A DNA stretch of 64,000 nt from SMWD01 sp002729875 (GTDB lineage: Bacteria > Pseudomonadota > Gammaproteobacteria > Steroidobacterales > GCA-2729495): positions 3,287 through 67,286 of the forward strand of contig DASCMH010000056.1 of the NCBI GenBank assembly GCA_036010905.1. Direction: 5' to 3'. The first letter of the stretch is position 1, and each line of letters opens with the position of its first letter. Shown here in pieces: positions 53,076 through 60,744 of the stretch. The notes below the pieces were generated by a model. The model searched no databases. It was not told the origin of the DNA and was given only the letters and a program-made list of their open reading frames with translations. The position numbers were made by a program, and so were the translations under genes.

Positions 53076-54710
53076 GTGAGCGCGAAACAGCCAAAATCTC
53101 AGGACACGGTAGCCCAAATGCTGGTAGCTGCTTTCGCTGCCAACCAGGTAAAACGAATATTCGGTGTGCCCGGCGGGGGCAGCAGTCTCGACATTATCGA
53201 TGCCGCCACTACGGCAGGAATTGAGTTTGTCCTGACGCGGACGGAGAGCGCGGCGGTCATGATGGCTGCCGTAACTGCAGAACTGAGTGGTACGCTGGGT
53301 GTGGCATTGACTACCAAGGGGCCCGGCACAGCCAGCGCCGCCAACGGCGTTGCCTATGCATCCCTGGATCGTGCGCCGGTCATGCTGCTGAGCGACGGGT
53401 TTGACCCGGACGAGCAGGATTACGTGAGCCACCAGGTCTTCGACCAGCAGGACCTGTTGAAGCCGGTGACCAAGGGGTTCAGTCGACTCGACGGCAACGA
53501 CGCCGATCAGGAGATTAGTGACCTGATCGACCGGGCAATGACGCCACCGCTGGGACCCGTTTACATCGAACTGACCGGAGCGGTAGCTCGGTCGCTATCC
53601 ACTACAACACGGCAACCGGAACAACGGCAGCCGGAATGTATCGAGGACAAGGCCGCGTTGACCCATGCCGAGGAACTGATGGCTAATGCGCTCCGGCCGG
53701 TTATCATCGTCGGACTGGAAGCACGCGATGTAAAGTCAACCGCAGCCATTCGTAGCCTGGTCACCGCGTTGCGATGTCCGGTCCTGGTAACCTACAAGGC
53801 AAAGGGTGTCGTCGCGGATCACTCAGAACATTACGCGGGTATCTTCACCGGCGGCGCGGCGGAAGCGGACTGTCTGAACCGTGCCGATCTCATCCTGCTC
53901 TGCGGTGTGGATCCGGTCGAGTTCATTCGCAAACCCTGGAGTTATGCAGCACCGGTCATTGATATTGCCCTGGAACGCCATCCGGTCCACTACGTTATAC
54001 CAGCGGTTGGACTGTACGGATCGCTCGATGAACACACTGCGCGTCTGACCAAGGAGCACACCGAAACCGCTTGGTCGAACACAGAGATAGCGACACTCCG
54101 CCAGGGAATGGAACAGCGGCTTCAGTACCCGAGCGTGGCCGGGCTCGGCCCCCAACAAGTGATTGAAATGGCGGTCGAGGCTGCGCAAATTTCCCGAGGC
54201 ACGCCGCGAATTACGGTAGATGCCGGGGCACACATGTTCTCGGCAATGGCTTTCTGGCCCTGCACGGCACCCTACGATGCGCTAATCTCCAACGGACTTG
54301 CAACGATGGCTTTCGCGCTGCCGGCGGCCATCGCCGCAACCATGCATGAACCCGAGCGTCCCGTTATCGCCTTTACCGGCGATGGCGGCCTGTTAATGTG
54401 CCTGGGTGAGTTATCCACCGCGGTGGAACAGCGGGCGCACATTGTGGTGATCGTTTTCAATGATCAATCATTGTCCCTGATCGACATCAAACAGCAGCAG
54501 AAGGGCTTTGCGCCGCACGGCGTCCGCTGGTCGAGAACCGATTTTGCCCGGGTCATGGAGGGCCTCGGCGGTCGCGGTTATCGTGTTGAGAGTAGCGATG
54601 ACTACGAGGTCGCATTAAGAAATGCTCTCACGGAAAATGGGCCGGCGCTAATCGATGTGTCGATTGATCCGGGTGGTTACGCAAAGCAGTTACAGGCACT
54701 TAGAGGCTGA
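53076..54710 (+). CDS. Thiamine-diphosphate-dependent enzyme, acetolactate synthase/decarboxylase family
   Basis: 544-aa enzyme that decarboxylates or ligates a 2-oxo acid or acyl-CoA. The catalytic Glu57 (VLTRTESAAVMMAA), the central domain and the ThDP motif GDGGLLMCLGELSTAVEQ ending in VIVFND (about residues 430-460) are complete. It is not a clear match to IlvB, Gcl, Xsc or oxalyl-CoA decarboxylase, so the specific reaction is open. The GTG start is 4 bp after the hyuA stop, hence translationally linked. Confidence 0.87.
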   Translation: MSAKQPKSQDTVAQMLVAAFAANQVKRIFGVPGGGSSLDIIDAATTAGIEFVLTRTESAAVMMAAVTAELSGTLGVALTTKGPGTASAANGVAYASLDRAPVMLLSDGFDPDEQDYVSHQVFDQQDLLKPVTKGFSRLDGNDADQEISDLIDRAMTPPLGPVYIELTGAVARSLSTTTRQPEQRQPECIEDKAALTHAEELMANALRPVIIVGLEARDVKSTAAIRSLVTALRCPVLVTYKAKGVVADHSEHYAGIFTGGAAEADCLNRADLILLCGVDPVEFIRKPWSYAAPVIDIALERHPVHYVIPAVGLYGSLDEHTARLTKEHTETAWSNTEIATLRQGMEQRLQYPSVAGLGPQQVIEMAVEAAQISRGTPRITVDAGAHMFSAMAFWPCTAPYDALISNGLATMAFALPAAIAATMHEPERPVIAFTGDGGLLMCLGELSTAVEQRAHIVVIVFNDQSLSLIDIKQQQKGFAPHGVRWSRTDFARVMEGLGGRGYRVESSDDYEVALRNALTENGPALIDVSIDPGGYAKQLQALRG

Positions 54711-54735
54711 GAAGATCAATGACAGGAGTAATACG

Positions 54736-55947
54736 ATGAACACCGCATCCGGTTCGGAGGGTTCGTTTCAGTTGCCCGCGGAGATCGTTGAGATCGTCGA
54801 CCTTGCAAAACGCATCGTCGACAAGGAGTTGATGCCACTCGAACCCGAGTTCCTGCCGCATCCCGGGCATGCCTTTGGTATTAAGGAAACCACCAACCTG
54901 AAGAATGTGTTTGGCGCTGATGTTGTCAAACACCTGACCAGCATCTCGCGGGATACCGGCCTCTGGTATCTCATGGTACCGGAAGAACATGGCGGCGCCG
55001 GTTTGTCGATGCTAACCCAGGTTGCCATTCTCGAACAGTTCAACTATACGGCCGTGCCCTTCCCCTTCGCCAACGTCGCTAATATTCTCTACCGATGCGA
55101 AGGCGACCAGGTCGAACGTTTCCTGAAGCCGGTCATCGAAGGTGAAATGACGACCTGTTTTGCCCAGACCGAACCCAACGCCGGATCGGATCCCGGCGGC
55201 ATGATGCAGACCAGGGCAGTGAAGGACGGCAACGATTGGGTGCTGAACGGAACCAAGATGTGGATTTCCGGAGCGGCCGAGTCCGACATGATCATGGTGC
55301 AGGCCGTGACCGACCCGGATAAACGCCAGCGCGGCGGCATCACTATGTTTATGGTCATGCGCGACAATCCCGGCATGCATATCGAGGAACCGGGCATCAA
55401 GACTTGGCTGGGCCCGCACGCCTCACAGTACATCATACATTTCGATAACTGCCGCGTGCCCGAAAAAGACGTGCTGGGTGAGGTGGGCAACGGTTTCAGA
55501 CTAGGCCAGCGCTGGTTGACGATCCATGATCGGCTGCTGCGCGGCCCGTTCGCGCTGGGCAAGATGCAGCGGGCATTGGACATGTCGGTCGACTGGTCGA
55601 AACAGCGCGTCACATTCGGTAAACCGCTGTCCGAACGTCAGGCGATTCAATGGCAGTTGGTTGACATGTATATCGATCTGGAAGCTCTGCGAGCACTGAC
55701 TTATCAGATGGCGGCACGTGCCGACGCTGGCGAGGACATCCGGGCGGAAGCAGGGATGGTAAAACTGACCTCCATGGTCTGGGGTGCACGCTCACTGGAC
55801 AAGGCCATTCAGATTCACGGCGCCATGGGCGAATCGCTGGAGCTACCGCTGACGTTGTTCTACCGTTATCTTCGTCACGGCCAGATCGGTGGAGGCGCCA
55901 ATGAGATTCAACGCATGCAGATTGCACGCAAGTTACTCAGGGACTAG
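54736..55947 (+). CDS. Acyl-CoA dehydrogenase family protein
   Basis: 403-aa FAD enzyme, probably alpha,beta-oxidising an acyl-CoA. Typical blocks: YLMVPEEHGGAGLSMLTQVA, CFAQTEPNAGSDPGGMMQTR, WVLNGTKMWISGAAESD, GFRLGQRWLTIHDRLLRGPF and IQIHGAMGESLELPLTLFYR with HGQIGGGANEIQRMQIARKLL at the end. The ATG at 54736 is preceded by AGGAG. Located 25 bp after the ThDP gene. No acyl-CoA ligase gene is seen in the window. Confidence 0.9.
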   Translation: MNTASGSEGSFQLPAEIVEIVDLAKRIVDKELMPLEPEFLPHPGHAFGIKETTNLKNVFGADVVKHLTSISRDTGLWYLMVPEEHGGAGLSMLTQVAILEQFNYTAVPFPFANVANILYRCEGDQVERFLKPVIEGEMTTCFAQTEPNAGSDPGGMMQTRAVKDGNDWVLNGTKMWISGAAESDMIMVQAVTDPDKRQRGGITMFMVMRDNPGMHIEEPGIKTWLGPHASQYIIHFDNCRVPEKDVLGEVGNGFRLGQRWLTIHDRLLRGPFALGKMQRALDMSVDWSKQRVTFGKPLSERQAIQWQLVDMYIDLEALRALTYQMAARADAGEDIRAEAGMVKLTSMVWGARSLDKAIQIHGAMGESLELPLTLFYRYLRHGQIGGGANEIQRMQIARKLLRD

Positions 55948-56018
55948 TGGCCTGATGGAACTGCCTGCTGGGAAGACCTGCGCTGTTCCGCCAACAACGG
56001 AATGTGTTTGAGATCCAA

Positions 56019-56984
56019 ATGAAGTTCATTCGGACAGTCTTTCATGCGCTGATCATCCTGACAGTCGTTCTTGCTTTGGTCGAGGTCGCAACTGCTGGAA
56101 ACTATCCATCGAAGCCGATCACAATCGTGGTTCCGTACGCGCCGGGTGGTGGTGGCGATGCCTTCACCAGGGCCATTGCCTTGCAGGCACAAGAAATACT
56201 GGGCGCTAAGATTTTCGTCGAAAACCGTATGGGCGGTGGCGCGACTATCGGCGTCGGGACAGTTGCGCGCGCCAGGGCCGATGGATACACACTCGGCTTC
56301 GTTTCCAGCAGCCCGGTGGTAGCGGCGCCAAACTTTTTCAATGTGCCTTACGATCCAGCGAAAGACCTGACCTATTTGTCGCGCTTCATCATCAGCGCCG
56401 CTCCCGTGCTGGTCAGAGGTGACTCGAAATTCCAATCGTTCCGGGATTTGATCGTCTATGCCAAGGCAAATCCCGGCAAGCTCCTGTGGTCCACAGCCGG
56501 AATTAACGGAGCGCCGCATATTGCCACCGAGGCCGCATTCACGCAGGAAGGCATCAAGTCGGCATTCCTGCCGATGCAGGGCTCAACCGAAGTACTGGCG
56601 GCGCTACTCGGCGGCACAATTGCCATGGGCGTCATGTCCGACTACGCGGGTCCGCTCGCCGCCGGCGATGTGCGCGCACTCGCCGATATCGGTTCCGAAC
56701 GGGTCCCGGATCTCGCCGAGATTCCGACTTACAGGGAAATGGGCTACGCATTGACGCCCACGATCTTCTTCGGCCTGGCCGGACCGGCCGGTTTACCCGC
56801 CGAAGTAATCTCAACATGGGACCATACGATGCGAACGATCACCGCTTCTGCTGCCTTCATCGAAGTGGCAAAGCGATTGAACGGTAACGTCGCCTACCTC
56901 GATCACAAGGCGTTCCAGGCAATGGTTCTTGACGAAATTGGAACCATGCGCGAAACACTGCAATCACTCGAAGTGCCGAAATGA
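56019..56984 (+). CDS. Tripartite tricarboxylate transporter binding protein (TctC/Bug family)
   Basis: Periplasmic solute-binding protein, 321 aa, with a signal peptide (residues about 1-27, ending VEVATAGNYP). The Bug family opening YPSKPITIVVPYAPGGGGDA is exact, and FVENRMGGGATIGVGTVARARADGYTLGF follows (ligand-binding loops). An upstream in-frame GTG at 56004 is possible. It is 71 bp after the acyl-CoA dehydrogenase and 34 bp before tctB. Likely ligand: a carboxylic acid used by the neighbouring enzymes. Confidence 0.92.
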   Translation: MKFIRTVFHALIILTVVLALVEVATAGNYPSKPITIVVPYAPGGGGDAFTRAIALQAQEILGAKIFVENRMGGGATIGVGTVARARADGYTLGFVSSSPVVAAPNFFNVPYDPAKDLTYLSRFIISAAPVLVRGDSKFQSFRDLIVYAKANPGKLLWSTAGINGAPHIATEAAFTQEGIKSAFLPMQGSTEVLAALLGGTIAMGVMSDYAGPLAAGDVRALADIGSERVPDLAEIPTYREMGYALTPTIFFGLAGPAGLPAEVISTWDHTMRTITASAAFIEVAKRLNGNVAYLDHKAFQAMVLDEIGTMRETLQSLEVPK

Positions 56985-57018
56985 TTTATGCTAAATAAAA
57001 CGAAAACAGGACACGACA

Positions 57019-57519
57019 TTGAGTGAGAGAACTCGGGAACTGCTCCTGATCGGAGGACTGATTGCCGGAACCCTGGGACTCGGCTTTGGCCTCATTCCTG
57101 CAGGCATCGAGGAAGGATTTGGTAGCCGGGGGGCCGGTCTGTCACCGCGCGCCATGCCCCAGGTTGCGGTCGCCGGCATCCTGCTGGCGCTGACTTTCGG
57201 ACTGTTGCAAATGATTCTCGCCAAGAGCCCGAATGACGCGACACCCGCCACCGGGGACAAAAGCGGTGACCACCTGCTCCGGGCAGCCGGTGCAGTGCTC
57301 ATCTGCCTGCTATTCGCATACATTGGATTTAATGCATTCGGGTTTTATCTTGGCGGTGTGGCCATGGCCGCAGCACTTACTCTGCTACTGGGAGAGCGAA
57401 AAGTACTTTACGTACTGCTCCTGCCAATCCTGATCCTCGCAGTGATCTACGGACTTTTCGAGCTCGGGTTCCAGATCAAGCTACCGAAGTCAGATTTTAT
57501 TCCGGGCCTGCCGATCTGA
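57019..57519 (+). CDS. Tripartite tricarboxylate transporter small membrane subunit (TctB family)
   Basis: 166-aa membrane protein with four helices (residues about 8-28, 47-67, 90-125, 128-150). It contains GFGSRGAGLSPRAMPQVAVAG, the loop typical of TctB, and ends ELGFQIKLPKSDFIPGLPI, which is family-typical. TTG start; no better start is seen. tctA follows after 4 bp. Confidence 0.85.
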   Translation: MSERTRELLLIGGLIAGTLGLGFGLIPAGIEEGFGSRGAGLSPRAMPQVAVAGILLALTFGLLQMILAKSPNDATPATGDKSGDHLLRAAGAVLICLLFAYIGFNAFGFYLGGVAMAAALTLLLGERKVLYVLLLPILILAVIYGLFELGFQIKLPKSDFIPGLPI

Positions 57520-57523
57520 TCCC

Positions 57524-59035
57524 ATGGAAGCTATCCTGGAAGGTATCTCCCTGTCACTCAGTGCGAGCGCACTGACCGGGATCATGGTTGGTATCATCCT
57601 CGGCCAGTTGCTCGGCTCAATCCCCGGCCTGACCGCCGCAATGGCGGTTGCGTTGCTGGTTCCGTTCAGCTTCTACTTCGATCCCTGGGTCGGCATTCCA
57701 ATGATGCTGGCCATGTTCAAAGGATCACTGTTCGGCAGCAGCATGCCCGCGATCCTGTTGCGTACACCCGGCACACCCGCCGCTGCCGCAACCGTTATCG
57801 ACGGCAACCCCCTGGCAAAAAGCGGCAAAGGGGGCAAGGCCATGCATACGGTCCTCTATGCATCAGTATTCGGCGATGCCTTCTCGGACATCTGCCTGAT
57901 TCTCGGCGCCGGCATGCTGGCATCTATCGCCATTCGCTTCGGACCGTCTGAATATGTTGTCCTCATCCTGTTTGCCCTGATGAGCCTCGTGTCGTTGAAT
58001 CACGGCAGTTCCTGGAAGGGCATCATCTCAATCCTACTCGGCATGCTGATCAGTTGCATAGGCCTCGATCCGATCACCGGAACCGAGCGGCTGACTTTCG
58101 GCAACCTCGAGTTGTTCGAAGGCATCGGCCTCATCCCGATGCTAATCGGTTTCCTCGCAATCTCTGAGGTTTTCAGCCAGCTTGAACAACCGATCAGAAA
58201 CCTCGGCGAAAAGGCTATTACTTTTTCCAAGCGCCGCGAAGACAACCGTCTGTCCGGTACAGAGAGGCGGGCACTGTTGCCAACATTGTTGCGATCTTCA
58301 GCGATCGGCACGGTGACGGGCGCCCTCCCTGGCCTCGGCTCAACGGTGGCCGCTTTTATTGCCTATAACGAAGCGCGGCGAACCGCAAAGAATCCGAAGG
58401 AATTCGGTCATGGCTCTTTGCATGGCATCGCCGCACCGGAGGCAGCCAATAATGCTGTCAGCGGCGCCAACCTGATCCCGCTGCTCGCCTTCGGCATTCC
58501 GGGGGATGTAGCTGCGGCATTGATCCTGGGCGCACTGCTCATACAGGGCATCGTTCCCGGACCCCTCGCATTTCGCGACAACCCGGTACCCATCTATGCC
58601 ATCTTCTCCGCAATGTTGCTGGCAAACATTGTGAACTACGTGATCGGCCTCGGTTTCATCCCGCTGGCGAAAAAGATGGTGTCAGTGCCGAAACGACTGT
58701 TGTTTCCTGCCGTGCTGGTGTTCGCTTCAGCCGGAGCCTATGCGATGCGCGGCTCACTGTTTGATGTGCAGTTGATGTTCGGATTCGGCGTGATGGGCTG
58801 GCTGATGTCGAAATTTCAATTCCCAACTGTCCTGCTGGTGATCGGCTTTATCCTCGCTCCCATCCTTGAACGATCCGCACGTCAGACACTCATTATTGTT
58901 AGCGCCTCAGACGGCTGGTTCGCGTTCGTTACCAGCAGACCGGTATTGATGATACTGCTCGCAATCCTCGCCATTTTAACGGTTATCATCATCCGCCAGC
59001 GGATGGTAATGAGCCGCTACGTCTCAGCACAGTAA
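57524..59035 (+). CDS. Tripartite tricarboxylate transporter large membrane subunit (TctA family)
   Basis: 503-aa integral membrane translocator with about eleven or twelve helices. Signatures: GQLLGSIPGLTAAMAVALL, MLAMFKGSLFGSSMPAILLRTPGTPAAAATVIDG region (in parts), GIAAPEAANNAVSGANLIPL and FGIPGDVAAALILGALLIQG. Last gene of the hyuB operon. A perfect hairpin lies four bases after its stop. Confidence 0.94.
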   Translation: MEAILEGISLSLSASALTGIMVGIILGQLLGSIPGLTAAMAVALLVPFSFYFDPWVGIPMMLAMFKGSLFGSSMPAILLRTPGTPAAAATVIDGNPLAKSGKGGKAMHTVLYASVFGDAFSDICLILGAGMLASIAIRFGPSEYVVLILFALMSLVSLNHGSSWKGIISILLGMLISCIGLDPITGTERLTFGNLELFEGIGLIPMLIGFLAISEVFSQLEQPIRNLGEKAITFSKRREDNRLSGTERRALLPTLLRSSAIGTVTGALPGLGSTVAAFIAYNEARRTAKNPKEFGHGSLHGIAAPEAANNAVSGANLIPLLAFGIPGDVAAALILGALLIQGIVPGPLAFRDNPVPIYAIFSAMLLANIVNYVIGLGFIPLAKKMVSVPKRLLFPAVLVFASAGAYAMRGSLFDVQLMFGFGVMGWLMSKFQFPTVLLVIGFILAPILERSARQTLIIVSASDGWFAFVTSRPVLMILLAILAILTVIIIRQRMVMSRYVSAQ

Positions 59036-59039
59036 CGAA

Positions 59040-59057
59040 TCGTCACGGTCGTGACGA
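59040..59057 (+). terminator. Perfect hairpin after tctA
   Basis: TCGTCAC GGTC GTGACGA forms a 7-bp perfect stem with a four-base loop between the convergent tctA and SDR genes. No T-run follows on either strand, so it may be a stabilising 3' structure or a Rho-dependent end rather than an intrinsic terminator. Confidence 0.4.
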
Positions 59058-59119
59058 TAACCTAAGCACTTAACTGGGCGAGATGAAATTAAAGCTACCG
59101 CCGGCACCGTTATATCCGT

Positions 59120-59908
59120 TCACCAAGGTAAGATCTTGCCCTTGTAATCTAAGAACGCTCCACTTTGGGCAGGCGTAAGTTCCGCAATAACGCGCATCAT
59201 GCCGCTAATACTTTCCTCGGGTTCAATAAAATCGGGCAAATCAAATTCTTTCAGCTTTTCAACCTTGACCCCGCCCGGGTGCAGGACCACAACAATGATC
59301 CCATCATCTTTGGTCGCCGTAGCAATGGTTGTTGTCGCCATGTTCAAGGCGGCCTTGCTGGTTTTGTAGTAGATACGTCCCGGGCGTTTTCCCGGGCCCG
59401 AGCTGATGGACCCAGCGAGAGAAGACACCATGACGATACGTTTTAATGTGCTCGATTTGACGTTCTTTAAAAAGGCTTCGGAAATCTTCAATGGGCCTCG
59501 TACATTAGTGTGCATGAAAGGGTCAAATAAATCATGATCGAGCTGACCAAAGATTTGTTGTTGCATGTATGAAAGAGCGCCAACGATGGCGGCATTGTTA
59601 ATCAGTATGTCAATGGGTTGACCGCGGTGTTTTTGTGCGACGGCATCAATCATCGCAAGATCTGCGACATCCATGCGTTCGATGATGACAGTGTCCGGAT
59701 AGGTAGTTAGCAATTCATTCAAGCTATCCGGTGTTTCTGTCCGGCGGTGTGTGGCAATAACGGTCCAGCCCTTAGCTGCATATTGCTTGGAAAACTCAAG
59801 ACCAATACCTCTATTGGCCCCGGTAATGAGGACGGTTTCCGCTTGCGCAAGCTGTATGCCCGACAACAACACAATGGTTAAAGAGACTATGCGGTTAAAA
59901 TTTTTCAT
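59120..59908 (-). CDS. Short-chain dehydrogenase/reductase with N-terminal signal-like segment
   Basis: 262-aa SDR enzyme. A hydrophobic leader of about 22 residues ending LAQAETVLI precedes the Rossmann motif VLITGANRGIGLEFSKQY; DILINNAAIVGAL is the NNAG-type motif; the catalytic Ser lies in IVMVSSLAGS and the YxxxK motif is IYYKTSKAALNMA. The leader is unusual because classical SDRs are cytoplasmic. An upstream ATG at 59929 would extend it by seven residues. Ends 84 bp from tctA and lies 121 bp downstream of the isochorismatase-fold gene. Confidence 0.86.
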   Translation of the reverse strand: MKNFNRIVSLTIVLLSGIQLAQAETVLITGANRGIGLEFSKQYAAKGWTVIATHRRTETPDSLNELLTTYPDTVIIERMDVADLAMIDAVAQKHRGQPIDILINNAAIVGALSYMQQQIFGQLDHDLFDPFMHTNVRGPLKISEAFLKNVKSSTLKRIVMVSSLAGSISSGPGKRPGRIYYKTSKAALNMATTTIATATKDDGIIVVVLHPGGVKVEKLKEFDLPDFIEPEESISGMMRVIAELTPAQSGAFLDYKGKILPW

Positions 59909-60029
59909 ACCGGTTTCAGTAAACTTCATTTGCTAAAGTGAAAAAGCACGGATGATAATAATTACAAATCGGCGAGTTGGCATGCAGACAAAGCAGCAGA
60001 ACCCCCCGGCTGGCGAACCTATGGAGGGG

Positions 60030-60608
60030 TTACTCAACAGAGTCCCACTGACCGCTAGTCACAATCGATGCAATCTTCTTCATATTGGTCAGGCTACGTT
60101 GCTGATCTTCAACATTGGCGGCGATACAGCAATCGGCAATGACGCGGACCGCGAAGTCGCGATCATGGGCTTCGCGAGCAGTTGATTCCACGACCATATC
60201 AGTAGCAACACCAGCCAGGAAGACCTCGTCAACACCCATGGTTTTCAGGGTAAGGTCCAGCGCAGTGCCGTAAAACGAACCAACCCGATGTTTCGTGATC
60301 ACCAGTTCCTCACCCTGCGGGGCAACTTCATCAATAAATGCCCCTCCCCAGTTGCTCAAATCGAAGGCACCGAATTTATGGGCCTGGCCCATGAGTGGCG
60401 AGCCTTTGGGTTGTTGGGCGTACCCCGGTGAAAAACCGACGCGTACATGGATGACCGGCAACCCGGCTGCACGAAACTGATCCTGCACCTTGCGTACAAT
60501 GGCGAGCGTTCCGTGCTCTGCCTGATACGCCGCATACCCTTTACCGGAGACTTTGCCATCCGGATGAACAATATCGTTTTCGAAATCAAGGCACAGTAAT
60601 GCTTTCAT
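60030..60608 (-). CDS. Isochorismatase-fold protein lacking the catalytic cysteine
   Basis: 192-aa member of the cysteine hydrolase/isochorismatase superfamily. The Asp (Asp8 in CLDFENDIV) and Lys (Lys106 in ITKHRVGSF) of the triad are present, but the nucleophile position reads GVATDMVVEST, with Val139 where RutB or nicotinamidase has Cys. It therefore cannot act by a cysteine mechanism and may be a vinyl-ether hydrolase like PhzD/EntB or an altered enzyme. The start at 60608 fits the family N terminus. Driven by the strong operator-promoter at 60640-60668. Confidence 0.85.
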   Translation of the reverse strand: MKALLCLDFENDIVHPDGKVSGKGYAAYQAEHGTLAIVRKVQDQFRAAGLPVIHVRVGFSPGYAQQPKGSPLMGQAHKFGAFDLSNWGGAFIDEVAPQGEELVITKHRVGSFYGTALDLTLKTMGVDEVFLAGVATDMVVESTAREAHDRDFAVRVIADCCIAANVEDQQRSLTNMKKIASIVTSGQWDSVE

Positions 60609-60639
60609 TGACAGGCTTTCCTTATTGAGTGGACGGATT

Positions 60640-60668
60640 ATCATAGTGGGGATTGCAAACGTTTACAA
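60640..60668 (-). promoter_or_regulatory. LacI-type operator overlapping the isochorismatase-fold gene promoter
   Basis: TTGCAAACGTTTACAA at 60653-60668 is palindromic except for one pair. On the minus strand TTGTAA (60668-60663) is a -35 box, 17 bp follow, and TATGAT (60645-60640) is the -10 box, 31 bp before the ATG. The divergent propeller gene starts 77 bp to the right and may share the control. Confidence 0.8.
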
Positions 60669-60744
60669 CATACGGCGGGCGTGGCAAGATGCGCCTCAAC
60701 ACCAAAGCAGTTTTCCGCTGGCCATGTTCCCGGAGGGACATTAA

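Noticed and set aside
60030..60608. Assignment as N-carbamoylsarcosine amidohydrolase acting with HyuAB in creatinine breakdown
   Set aside because: The catalytic Cys is replaced by Val, so the cysteine mechanism of that enzyme is not possible.
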